From the NCBI GenBank assembly GCA_005791875.1, contig SXTU01000286.1, positions 1 to 32,200 on the forward strand: a stretch of DNA of 32,200 nt, given 5' to 3'. Positions 25,061 through 32,200 of the stretch are shown in pieces (the stretch's first letter is position 1; each line of letters starts with the position of its first letter). The position numbers and the translations under genes are program-made. This stretch comes from Verrucomicrobiales bacterium (GTDB taxonomy: Bacteria; Verrucomicrobiota; Verrucomicrobiia; Limisphaerales; SXTU01). The notes under the pieces were generated by a model that had not been told where the DNA came from, ran no database searches, and saw only the letters and a list, made by a program, of their open reading frames with translations.

Positions 25061-27046
25061 ATGTTCGACCTCATCGCGCCTTACTCCCCCGCTGGCGACC
25101 AGCCGCAGGCCATCGAGAAGCTCGTCGCAAGCGTGCAGGCTGGAGCCAAGCATCAAGTCCTTCTCGGCGTTACCGGCTCCGGCAAGACCTACACCATCGC
25201 CAACGTCATCCAGCAGATTCAGCGGCCCACGCTCGTCATCTCCCACAACAAGACTCTCGCCGCCCAACTTTACGCAGAGTTCAAGTCCTTCTTCCCCAAG
25301 AACGCCGTCGAATACTTTGTCAGCTACTTCGACTACTACCAGCCTGAGGCCTACATCGCGTCGTCCGACACCTACATCGAGAAAGATAGCCTCATCAACG
25401 ACCACATCGACAAGCTGCGGCACGCCGCAACCCGCAGCCTGCTCGAGCGCAACGACGTGATCATCGTGGCCAGCGTGTCCTGCATCTACGGCCTGGGTTC
25501 ACCCGAGGCCTACGACAACATGATCCTGCAGATCGAGCCTGGGCAAACCATCCGCCGGAAGGACTTGCTGGCCCGGCTGGTGGAGCTCCAGTACCAGCGC
25601 AACGACACCGACCTCCACCGCGGCTGTTTCCGCGCCCGTGGCGACGTGATCGAGGTGGTGCCGGCGCACGACACGGAGCGTGCCATTCGGATCGAGCTCT
25701 TCGGCGACGAGGTGGAGGCGCTCCGCGTGATCGACCCCTTCAAGGGCACGCGCCTCGAGTCGCTCGACAAGGTGTGCCTCTACCCGGCGAGCCACTACGT
25801 CACGCCGCGCGAGAAGATCGATCACGCGGTGCAGAGCATCCGAGACGAGCTGCTCTGGCGCCTGCAGGAGTTCCGCGATCAAGGCCTCTTGTTGGAGGCG
25901 CAGCGTCTAGAGCAGCGCACGAGCTTCGACCTCGAGATGATCGAGCAGATGGGGTTCTGCAACGGGATCGAGAACTACTCTCGGCACCTCACCCAGCGCC
26001 CGCCGGGCGAGGCCCCGCCCACGCTCTTGGAGTACTTCCCCGACGACTGGCTGGTCGTCATCGACGAGTGCCATGCCACCATTCCACAGGTGGGCGGCAT
26101 GTTTCACGGCGACCGTGCCCGCAAGGAGGTGCTCGTCAAGTACGGGTTTCGACTCCCCTCGGCGCTCGACAACCGGCCGCTGACCTTCGCGGAGTTCGAG
26201 TCCAAGGTGTGTCGCGCCATCTACGTGTCGGCCACGCCAGCGGCCTACGAGCTGCAGAAGGCGATGGGCGTGGTGGCGGAGCAGGTGATTCGGCCCACGG
26301 GGTTGTTGGATCCGGTGGTCGAGGTGCGCCCGGCGCAGTCGCAGGTCGACGACGCCCTCGGCGAGATCCGGGCCACGATTGCTCGGGGCTGGCGCGTGCT
26401 CGTCACCACGCTGACCAAGCGGATGGCTCAGGAACTCACCGATTACTACCGGGAGATCGGGCTGCGTGTGAAGTACCTGCACAGCGACATCGACACGCTC
26501 GAGCGCATGCAGATCCTGCGCGAGCTTCGCCAGGGCGAGTTCGACGTGCTCGTGGGCATCAACCTCCTGCGCGAAGGGCTCGACCTGCCGGAAGTAGCGC
26601 TGGTCTGCGTGATGGACGCCGACAAGGAGGGTTTCCTACGTAGCGGCACTTCCCTCATCCAGACCATCGGGCGCGCCGCCCGAAACGCCGAGGGGCGCGT
26701 GATCCTCTACGCCGACCACGTCACCGGCGCGATGCGGGACGCCATGTCGGAGACCGAACGTCGGCGCGCGAAACAAGTCGCCTACAACGAGGTGCATGGC
26801 ATCACTCCCCGCACCATCGTCAAGGCGGTGGAGAGCCCCCTCGCCGCGATCCTCGACGCCGACTACCTCAAGGTTCCGAAGGACGACGAGGAGGCCAAGC
26901 AATTGCCGGAGATGGTGCTGGAAACCGTTCCGCTCACCGTCGCGCGCCTGCGTGCCGAGATGAAACAAGCGGCGGCACAGCTGGATTTCGAGCGTGCCGC
27001 CGAGCTGCGCGATCGGGTGAAGTCGCTGGAGAGGATGCTGCAGTAG
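25061..27046 (+). CDS. uvrB: Excinuclease ABC subunit B, probably chimeric
   Basis: UvrB is the damage-verifying helicase-like subunit of nucleotide excision repair; it works with UvrA and UvrC in the cytoplasm. The protein has 661 residues, a normal length. Motifs in order: Walker A GVTGSGKT (36-43), NKTLAAQL, the [10 protein letters not shown] beta-hairpin region (89-98), the DEAD-like VIDECH near residue 335, [23 protein letters not shown], and the C-terminal UVR domain ([19 protein letters not shown]) that binds UvrC. The 5' end joins the repeat-rich left part; the 3' end runs into the repeat-free right part. The N-terminal 90 residues seem PVC-like, while the [17 protein letters not shown] stretch from residue 101 seems closer to Proteobacteria/Myxococcota. 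The reading frame is intact, because a join in such a conserved gene keeps it open. Confidence 0.93.
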   Translation: MFDLIAPYSPAGDQPQAIEKLVASVQAGAKHQVLLGVTGSGKTYTIANVIQQIQRPTLVISHNKTLAAQLYAEFKSFFPKNAVEYFVSYFDYYQPEAYIASSDTYIEKDSLINDHIDKLRHAATRSLLERNDVIIVASVSCIYGLGSPEAYDNMILQIEPGQTIRRKDLLARLVELQYQRNDTDLHRGCFRARGDVIEVVPAHDTERAIRIELFGDEVEALRVIDPFKGTRLESLDKVCLYPASHYVTPREKIDHAVQSIRDELLWRLQEFRDQGLLLEAQRLEQRTSFDLEMIEQMGFCNGIENYSRHLTQRPPGEAPPTLLEYFPDDWLVVIDECHATIPQVGGMFHGDRARKEVLVKYGFRLPSALDNRPLTFAEFESKVCRAIYVSATPAAYELQKAMGVVAEQVIRPTGLLDPVVEVRPAQSQVDDALGEIRATIARGWRVLVTTLTKRMAQELTDYYREIGLRVKYLHSDIDTLERMQILRELRQGEFDVLVGINLLREGLDLPEVALVCVMDADKEGFLRSGTSLIQTIGRAARNAEGRVILYADHVTGAMRDAMSETERRRAKQVAYNEVHGITPRTIVKAVESPLAAILDADYLKVPKDDEEAKQLPEMVLETVPLTVARLRAEMKQAAAQLDFERAAELRDRVKSLERMLQ

Positions 27047-27115
27047 CGCGGCTTCGCGAGCGGGCGGACGGCCGCGCGGTGTGCAGGTTAGCCGCCGCTC
27101 TCCGGAGACAGTGCC

Positions 27116-28414
27116 ATGCCCGCCCCCGTCACCACCATCGCCGCACTATCCGCCCACGAGGGCCAGCTCGTCACCCTCCGGGGTTGGCTCTACAACTCCG
27201 CGGGGAAGGGCAAGATCCTCTTCATCCAGCTGCGCGACGGCAGCGGCATCGTGCAGTGTGTCTGCAACAAGGCTGAGCTCGGCGACGAGCTCTTCGAAGC
27301 GCTCAAGCACCTCGGCCAGGAGTCGAGCCTCATCGTCGAGGGCACCGTCCGGGCCGACACCCGGAGCAAGCTTGGCTTCGAGCTGCACGTGAGCACGGCG
27401 CGCATCGTCACCCCGGCTACCGGCTACCCGATCACCCCCAAGGAGCACGGTCCCGCCTTCCTCCACGACCACCGGCACCTATGGGTGCGGTCGCGACGCC
27501 AGGCGGCGATTCTGAGGGTGCGCCACCTCGCGGTGCAGGCCATCCGCAACTACTTCGACGGCCACGGCTTCACGTTGTTCGACGCGCCGATCTTCACGCC
27601 CAATGCCTGTGAGGGCACGAGCACGCTTTTCGAGACCGACTACTTCGGTCGGCCCGCGTACCTGTCGCAGTCGGGCCAGCTCTACGGAGAGGCCGGGGCC
27701 TTCGCGCTCGGCAAGGTCTACGTCTTCGGTCCCACCTTCCGCGCCGAGAAGTCGGGCACCCGTCGGCATCTCACCGAGTTCTGGATGGTGGAGCCCGAGA
27801 TCGCCTGGGCAGAGCTCGAGGAGATCATGGATCTCGCCGAGGACTTCCTCGTGGAGTGCACGGGCCACGTGGTTGAGCACGGACGGGGCGCGTTGCAGGA
27901 GCTCGAACGTGACATTTCCATCCTCGAGAACGTGCGCAAGCCTTTCCCGCGCATGAGCTACGACGACGCCTGCAAGATCCTCGCGGAGATCGGCCACCCG
28001 GTCGACCCGGAAGACGACTTCGGGAGCCCCCACGAGACGGAGCTCACCAAGCGCTATGATCGCCCGATCATGGTTCACCGCTACCCCACGGCGGTGAAGG
28101 CCTTCTACATGAAAGAAGACCCAGCCAACCCCGTGCGCGCGCTCGGCGTCGATGTGCTCGCACCCGAGGGCTACGGCGAGATCATTGGCGGCGGCGAGCG
28201 CGAGGACCGGATCGACGTGCTCCTCCGCAAGATCGACGAGCACAAGCTCCCGATGTCGAGTTTCGAGTGGTACCTCGACCTGCGCCGGTACGGCTCGGTG
28301 CCGCATGGTGGCTTCGGGCTCGGGTTGGAGCGCTTCGTCACCTGGATGTGCGGCATCCCCCACATCCGTGAGACGGTGCCTTTCCCGCGCACGATCGACC
28401 GGCTCACCCCTTGA
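27116..28414 (+). CDS. asnS: Asparagine--tRNA ligase
   Basis: The class IIb synthetase charges tRNA-Asn with asparagine. The protein has 432 residues, within the usual range. The N-terminal OB-fold anticodon-binding domain (about 15-105) has VTLRGWLYN and GKILFIQLRDGSG. The catalytic core follows: motif 1 around the FDGHGFTLFDAPIFTP region, motif 2 FRAEKSGTRRHLTEFWMVEPE and motif 3 GFGLGLERFVTWM (about 399-411). The motif 2 sequence with RRHLTEFWM is diagnostic for AsnRS rather than AspRS. It is 70 bp after uvrB and its stop overlaps the Nudix start by TTGA. Confidence 0.95.
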   Translation: MPAPVTTIAALSAHEGQLVTLRGWLYNSAGKGKILFIQLRDGSGIVQCVCNKAELGDELFEALKHLGQESSLIVEGTVRADTRSKLGFELHVSTARIVTPATGYPITPKEHGPAFLHDHRHLWVRSRRQAAILRVRHLAVQAIRNYFDGHGFTLFDAPIFTPNACEGTSTLFETDYFGRPAYLSQSGQLYGEAGAFALGKVYVFGPTFRAEKSGTRRHLTEFWMVEPEIAWAELEEIMDLAEDFLVECTGHVVEHGRGALQELERDISILENVRKPFPRMSYDDACKILAEIGHPVDPEDDFGSPHETELTKRYDRPIMVHRYPTAVKAFYMKEDPANPVRALGVDVLAPEGYGEIIGGGEREDRIDVLLRKIDEHKLPMSSFEWYLDLRRYGSVPHGGFGLGLERFVTWMCGIPHIRETVPFPRTIDRLTP

Positions 28415-28962
28415 CGCGCCTCGCGCACCTGCGTCGCCTGCTCCAGTCGCTCCAGGTGGCCGATGCGACCGAGGCCCGGCACGTGAAGGACTGCCTTCTG
28501 CTCGCTGGGATCGACGGCGATCCCTTCGCACGCGACCACTGGACGCCGGGTCACTTCACCGCCAGCGCTTTTGTCTTGTCGCCCGACGAGGCCGACGTCT
28601 TGCTGATCTTCCACGAGAAGTTCCGCCGCTGGCTGCAGCCCGGCGGTCACGTGGAGCCCGGCGACACCGACATCGTGGCAGCCGCCCGCCGCGAGATCGA
28701 GGAAGAAACAGGTCTCTCCGATATCGAGGCGCTCGGCGACGGCCTGTTCGACGTCGATGTGCACGAGATCCCCGCGCGCAAGGGCGATCCCGCTCATCGC
28801 CATTTCGATGCGCGCGTCTGCTTTCGTGCGCGCTCACGCGAGTTGGTGGCGGGCACCGACGCCCTCGCCGCACGGTGGGTACCCCTGGAGGAGGTGTCGG
28901 CCGTGGAGTCCGACGACTCGGTGATGCGCGCCGTGCAGAAACTACTGGCCCGGAAGGTCTAG
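28411..28962 (+). CDS. Nudix hydrolase
   Basis: The protein has 183 residues and cleaves a nucleoside diphosphate linked to some moiety; the substrate is unknown. The Nudix box is GGHVEPGDTDIVAAARREIEEETGL (about residues 82-106 split here by a spacer). It keeps the RExxEExG core that binds Mg, while the usual first Glu is replaced by an acidic Asp. The first 40 residues are an all-helical extension. The TTG start at 28411 overlaps the asnS stop codon, so the two are likely translationally coupled; the next gene, lpxD, begins at the base after the stop. Confidence 0.87.
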   Translation: MTRLAHLRRLLQSLQVADATEARHVKDCLLLAGIDGDPFARDHWTPGHFTASAFVLSPDEADVLLIFHEKFRRWLQPGGHVEPGDTDIVAAARREIEEETGLSDIEALGDGLFDVDVHEIPARKGDPAHRHFDARVCFRARSRELVAGTDALAARWVPLEEVSAVESDDSVMRAVQKLLARKV

Positions 28963-29877
28963 GTGCGCACCCTCCCGTCGCCCGAGCTCGCCTCGACCAT
29001 CGCGCATCGGCTCGGTGCCGAGCTGCACGGCGTCGACCGCGAGGTGCACGGCGTGGCGACACGCGACGAAGCCACCTCGAGCGACATCGCCTTTCTCGAC
29101 AAGGGTGATCCCGGCGCCGCCGGGGTACTCTTGTGTCGTAAGCCCTTCGAAGGCCGCACGACCATCATCGTGCCGTCGCCCATCCTCGGGCTCGCCGAGC
29201 TGCTCGGGGGCTGGTTCCCCGAGGCTCTCCCCGGCGGCGCCATTCACCCCACCGCCCGGGTCCATCCCGCGGCATTGCTTCATCCCAACGTGAGCATCGG
29301 CGCCGAGTGTGAAGTGGGTGAAGGAAGTGTTCTATTTCCCGGGGTCGTGCTCTATCCCCGGGTGCGGATCGGTCGATTCGTTCGCGTGCACGCCAACGCC
29401 GTGCTCGGGGCCGACGGCTTTCGCTACGAGCCCACGGCGACGGGGCTTCGCCGCATCCCGCACGTCGGCGGCGTGGTGGTCGGCGATGGCGCCGAGATCG
29501 GGGCCAATACCTGCGTTGATCGCGGCCTGCTCGGCGACACGGTGATCGGACCGGGCGCGAAGATCGACAACCTCGTCCAGGTTGGCCACAACTGCGTGAT
29601 CGGCCCGCACGCCGTGCTGGTGTCGCAGGTCGGACTGTCGGGCTCGGTGCGGGTGGGCGCGGGGGCCATCCTTGCGGGACAGGTGGGCGTGGCCGACCAC
29701 CGCAACATCGGCGATGGCGCACGACTCGGGGCGCGGACGGCGGTACACACGGACATTCCTGCGGGAGAAACTTGGCTCGGCGAACCGGCACGACCGGTGC
29801 GAGAGGCGATGAAGGTCTACGCCGCGCTGAAGTACCTGCCGGAGCTCGTGAAGCGGCTGGGTCGCGACGGCGGATAA
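28963..29877 (+). CDS. lpxD: UDP-3-O-acylglucosamine N-acyltransferase LpxD
   Basis: LpxD adds the second acyl chain to UDP-3-O-acyl-glucosamine in lipid A synthesis, in the cytoplasm at the membrane. The protein has 304 residues, shorter than the usual 330-345, mostly because of a short N-terminal uridine-binding domain (about 1-90). The left-handed beta-helix of hexapeptide repeats begins near residue 93 (AIHPTARVHPAALLHPNVSIGAECEVGEGSV). The catalytic His lies near residue 209 in NLVQVGHNCVIG. The C-terminus ends in the helical ALKYLPELVKRL. The start is a GTG directly after the Nudix stop. The genes before and after it are not lipid A genes, so its usual neighbours (fabZ, lpxA) are absent. 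Confidence 0.94.
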   Translation: MRTLPSPELASTIAHRLGAELHGVDREVHGVATRDEATSSDIAFLDKGDPGAAGVLLCRKPFEGRTTIIVPSPILGLAELLGGWFPEALPGGAIHPTARVHPAALLHPNVSIGAECEVGEGSVLFPGVVLYPRVRIGRFVRVHANAVLGADGFRYEPTATGLRRIPHVGGVVVGDGAEIGANTCVDRGLLGDTVIGPGAKIDNLVQVGHNCVIGPHAVLVSQVGLSGSVRVGAGAILAGQVGVADHRNIGDGARLGARTAVHTDIPAGETWLGEPARPVREAMKVYAALKYLPELVKRLGRDGG

Positions 29878-29886
29878 GGTCCGCGC

Positions 29887-31734
29887 ATGTGGTTGTTCCT
29901 CCTCGCCTGCGCCCCCGAAGAAGACAGCAAGGACAGCGTCGCGGACACCGACGACACCAGCGTCGTCGACGACGGAGATCGCGACGGCGACGGAGTGCCG
30001 GACGAGGCGGACTGCGCGCCCGACGACAACAACGTCTACCCCGGTCACGCCGAGATTCCCTACAACGGTCGCGACGACGACTGCGACGGCGCCGACCTCA
30101 CCGATGTCGACGGCGACGGGTTCGATGGCGACAGCATGGAGGGTGGTGACGACTGCGACGACAGCAACCCGACGGTCAACCCCGGCGCGCCCGAGGTTTG
30201 CTACAACGAGCTCGACGACAATTGCGACGGCTGGGAGGGCGGCAACGACTGCGATGGCGATGGCTGGGAGCGCGGCCACGACTGCGACGACGAGAACCCC
30301 GACGTGCATCCCGAGCAGGTGGACACTTGGTACGACGGCGTCGACGCTGACTGCGAGGGCGACGACGACTACGACCAGGATCACGACGAGGAGCAGGCCA
30401 TCGAATACGGCGGCACCGACTGTGACGATCTCGACGCGGGGGTCAACTCGGCCGCCACCGAGCTGTGGAACGGGATCGACGACGACTGCGAGGGCAGCGT
30501 CGATGGCATGTCCGACGCGGTCCGCACGATGGAGGCGGTGGGCGACAGCGGCGATGGCGAGGGCATGTTCGGCGTCGCGCTTGCTTTCGTCCCCGACGTC
30601 GATGGCGACGGTCGCATGGAGATGGCGATCGGCGCCCCCCAGACCGGCGAATACGCTGGTCGCGTCTGGATTTTGCCGACGGAGGATGGCAACATCACCG
30701 CCTCGCTCGAGGGGCTCGCGGTCGCTGATGGGGGCGCGGCCAGCTACCTCGGGACTTCGTTGCTCCATGCGAGCGCAGGTGGTGGCACGCTCGCGGTGGG
30801 CGCGCCGGCCTTCGGGGCCGACACCGGCGCTGTCTACCTCCTGGATCCGGCGGGCTTCACCGGGGGGCCTGCCGCCATCAACTTGGACTTCGCCGTGTCG
30901 ACCATCGCGCACGCCGAGGCGGGCGGCACGCTCGCCGAGACGCGTGACGGCACGCTCGTGCTCGGCTGCACCGCAGGCGCGTTGACCACAACCCTGAGTG
31001 CCTGGGACGCCGTCCCAGCGGGTCGACAAGGCATCGGCAGCGCCCCGTTCTCTGTGCAGTCCGACCTCGTCACCTGCCTGGCCAGCGGCTTGCTCGGTGA
31101 CGTGGACGGCGACGGCGCGGATGACATCGGGGTGCTGGTCGACCGAGGTGATCGGGGCGTTGCGCTCGCGGCGATCCCGTCGGCGGGCGTTGGCGAGGGC
31201 GGCGCGGGTGAGCTCGGCGACTTCGACGCGTACGAGGGAGCCGGGCTCGACGCGGTCACGATGATGCTCGCCCTGCCCGATATCGACGGTGACGGCTACG
31301 ACGAGGTGGCGCTCAGCACCCCGGGAGCCAGCGCGGTCGCGACGGGTGACGGGCGCGTGTACCTCGTCCCCGGGAGCGCCTTCGACGGCGTCACCACCGA
31401 CCTTCTCGCCGCGGCGACCACCACCATCTCCGGGGGGGTCGACAGCGCTGCGCTCCGGGCGAGCGGCGTCGCCGACATCGACGGCGACGGCATCGAAGAT
31501 CTACTACTCGGCGCTCCGGGCCCGAGTGAGCTCTACTTCTCCTCGATGGCGGCCCTCGCACTCGGGGGTGAGCAGGCGCCCGTGCGGGCCACGCCGAGCT
31601 TCACCACCCAGAGCAGCAGTCACCAGCTCGGTGTCAGTGCGCTCGGCGAGGACATCGACAACGACGGCGACGTCGACCTCGCGATCTCTACTGGCCGGGT
31701 GCCGGGCGGGGTCCTGCTTTTCGTTCAACAGTAG
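29887..31734 (+). CDS. MopE-like metal-binding lipoprotein with FG-GAP propeller
   Basis: The protein has 615 residues. The lipobox LLAC sits at residues 5-8, giving a very short signal of seven residues; the lpxD stop, in the same frame 9 bp upstream, forbids a longer N-terminus. A Ser/Asp/Thr-rich linker follows. Residues about 30-215 hold several copies of the DxDGDG...DCDDxNPxVxPGxxExxYNxxDDxCDG putative metal-binding motif, known from MopE-type copper/calcium-binding proteins and from myxobacterial surface proteins. The rest (about 220-610) is an FG-GAP/integrin-like beta-propeller with DVDGDGRMEMAIGAP, DIDGDGYDEVALSTPG and DIDGDGIEDLLLGAPG repeats that bind calcium. It is likely a surface lipoprotein; its partner is unknown. 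Its end overlaps the convergent cstA gene. Confidence 0.88.
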   Translation: MWLFLLACAPEEDSKDSVADTDDTSVVDDGDRDGDGVPDEADCAPDDNNVYPGHAEIPYNGRDDDCDGADLTDVDGDGFDGDSMEGGDDCDDSNPTVNPGAPEVCYNELDDNCDGWEGGNDCDGDGWERGHDCDDENPDVHPEQVDTWYDGVDADCEGDDDYDQDHDEEQAIEYGGTDCDDLDAGVNSAATELWNGIDDDCEGSVDGMSDAVRTMEAVGDSGDGEGMFGVALAFVPDVDGDGRMEMAIGAPQTGEYAGRVWILPTEDGNITASLEGLAVADGGAASYLGTSLLHASAGGGTLAVGAPAFGADTGAVYLLDPAGFTGGPAAINLDFAVSTIAHAEAGGTLAETRDGTLVLGCTAGALTTTLSAWDAVPAGRQGIGSAPFSVQSDLVTCLASGLLGDVDGDGADDIGVLVDRGDRGVALAAIPSAGVGEGGAGELGDFDAYEGAGLDAVTMMLALPDIDGDGYDEVALSTPGASAVATGDGRVYLVPGSAFDGVTTDLLAAATTTISGGVDSAALRASGVADIDGDGIEDLLLGAPGPSELYFSSMAALALGGEQAPVRATPSFTTQSSSHQLGVSALGEDIDNDGDVDLAISTGRVPGGVLLFVQQ

Positions 31735-32200
31735 CGCGGTAGAGTCGAGTTGCGGTCTCGCCGCTGACCACCGCCACGGCGATCATCATCAGGAAGATGA
31801 GCGAGGCGTTGAGGTAGCCCTGGAAGTTGGCCATCGGCAGGAACTTGCGCGTCGCCGCCTGCCAGCCCGCGGTCAGCGTGGTGGTCGCCACGAAGGCGAA
31901 GGGTAGGAGCGTCACCCAGGCGTAGCGGGCCCGGCCGCTGTTGACGATGACTGTCGTGCCCACGCACAGCGCCACGGCGGCGAGCAGCTGGTTTGCGATG
32001 CCGAACATCGGCCAGATCGTGCTGATGTTGCCGGTGAGGATGAAGTAACTCCAGCCAGCCACCACCAGACCGGTGGCAAACACCGTCCCGGGCATCCAGT
32101 CCACCTGGCCGAGCTTCGGGTGGGCGTGCCCGAGGAACTCCTGCACGAGGAAACGCGCCACACGGGTGCCGGTGTCGATCGTGGTGAGGATGAAGAGCGC
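31688..32200 (-). CDS. cstA: Carbon starvation protein CstA, C-terminal part
   Basis: CstA is an inner-membrane peptide/pyruvate transporter made when carbon is scarce. Only the last 170 residues are in the window; the frame continues past the right edge (ALFILTTIDTGTRVARFLVQEF). Diagnostic sequence is WSYFILTGNISTIWPMFGIANQLLAAVALCVGTTV, and three or four membrane helices are visible. The stop at 31688 lies inside the convergent mopE-like gene, an overlap of 47 bp. The start and regulation cannot be seen. Confidence 0.9.
   Translation of the reverse strand, partial: ALFILTTIDTGTRVARFLVQEFLGHAHPKLGQVDWMPGTVFATGLVVAGWSYFILTGNISTIWPMFGIANQLLAAVALCVGTTVIVNSGRARYAWVTLLPFAFVATTTLTAGWQAATRKFLPMANFQGYLNASLIFLMMIAVAVVSGETATRLYRATVERKAGPRPAPGQ

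Noticed and set aside
29332-31029. Open frame of 565 codons opposite lpxD and the mopE-like gene
   Set aside because: The VVVV/AVVA-rich stretches are the antisense of GAC-rich metal-binding repeats. No start context or domain supports it.

Overview
The window looks like two pieces of DNA from different organisms joined inside one gene. Bases 1 to about 25.3 kb have the gene families and intergenic repeats of a high-GC Verrucomicrobiota/PVC bacterium. The signs are a Planctomycete/Verrucomicrobium-type heme-binding dehydrogenase-like protein, a GFTLIE prepilin with a C-terminal GDGH motif, a large alpha-2-macroglobulin and many REP-like and heptamer repeats. Bases from about 25.4 kb to the end are tightly packed, free of such repeats, and look like Myxococcota or a related lineage: asnS, a Nudix hydrolase, lpxD, a MopE-type metal-binding lipoprotein and cstA. 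The change falls within uvrB, at or just after its very conserved N-terminal region. A metagenomic assembly chimera is the simplest explanation, and a real recombination cannot be excluded from sequence alone. Taxon names are inferred from family content, not from a search.

Layout, left part. A minus-strand block (0.2-5.5 kb) carries tonB-like, exbB, exbD and a PVC-type cytochrome c/beta-propeller protein. Every gap in the block holds a different inverted pair of 7-bp tandem repeats. On the plus strand follow ribD (with a REP-like element inserted in frame) and ribE, a response-regulator pseudogene, a TPR protein, a VanZ-family protein and comEC, with a minus-strand tRNA-Leu(GAG) between. The minus strand then has a frameshifted prepilin-like gene, a 2061-residue alpha-2-macroglobulin, a trypsin-like HtrA-type protease and a long pentapeptide-repeat membrane protein. 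A plus-strand single-domain response regulator, an antitoxin-like gene with a truncated ParE/RelE-like toxin, and a composite REP-like cluster lead up to the start codon of uvrB.

Layout, right part. uvrB, asnS, nudix and lpxD run on the plus strand with small or zero gaps and the mopE-like lipoprotein gene follows 9 bp after lpxD. The 3' part of cstA converges from the right edge and overlaps mopE.

How the genes relate. TonB/ExbB/ExbD form an energy-transducing inner-membrane complex. RibD and RibE are two enzymes of riboflavin synthesis. The A2M and the HtrA-like protease are both predicted to be exported and may act on proteases or damaged proteins in the periplasm. UvrB (excision repair), AsnS (translation) and LpxD (lipid A) are housekeeping. 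Two genes in the left part carry frameshifts (one also has an internal stop), which is either gene decay or base-calling error.
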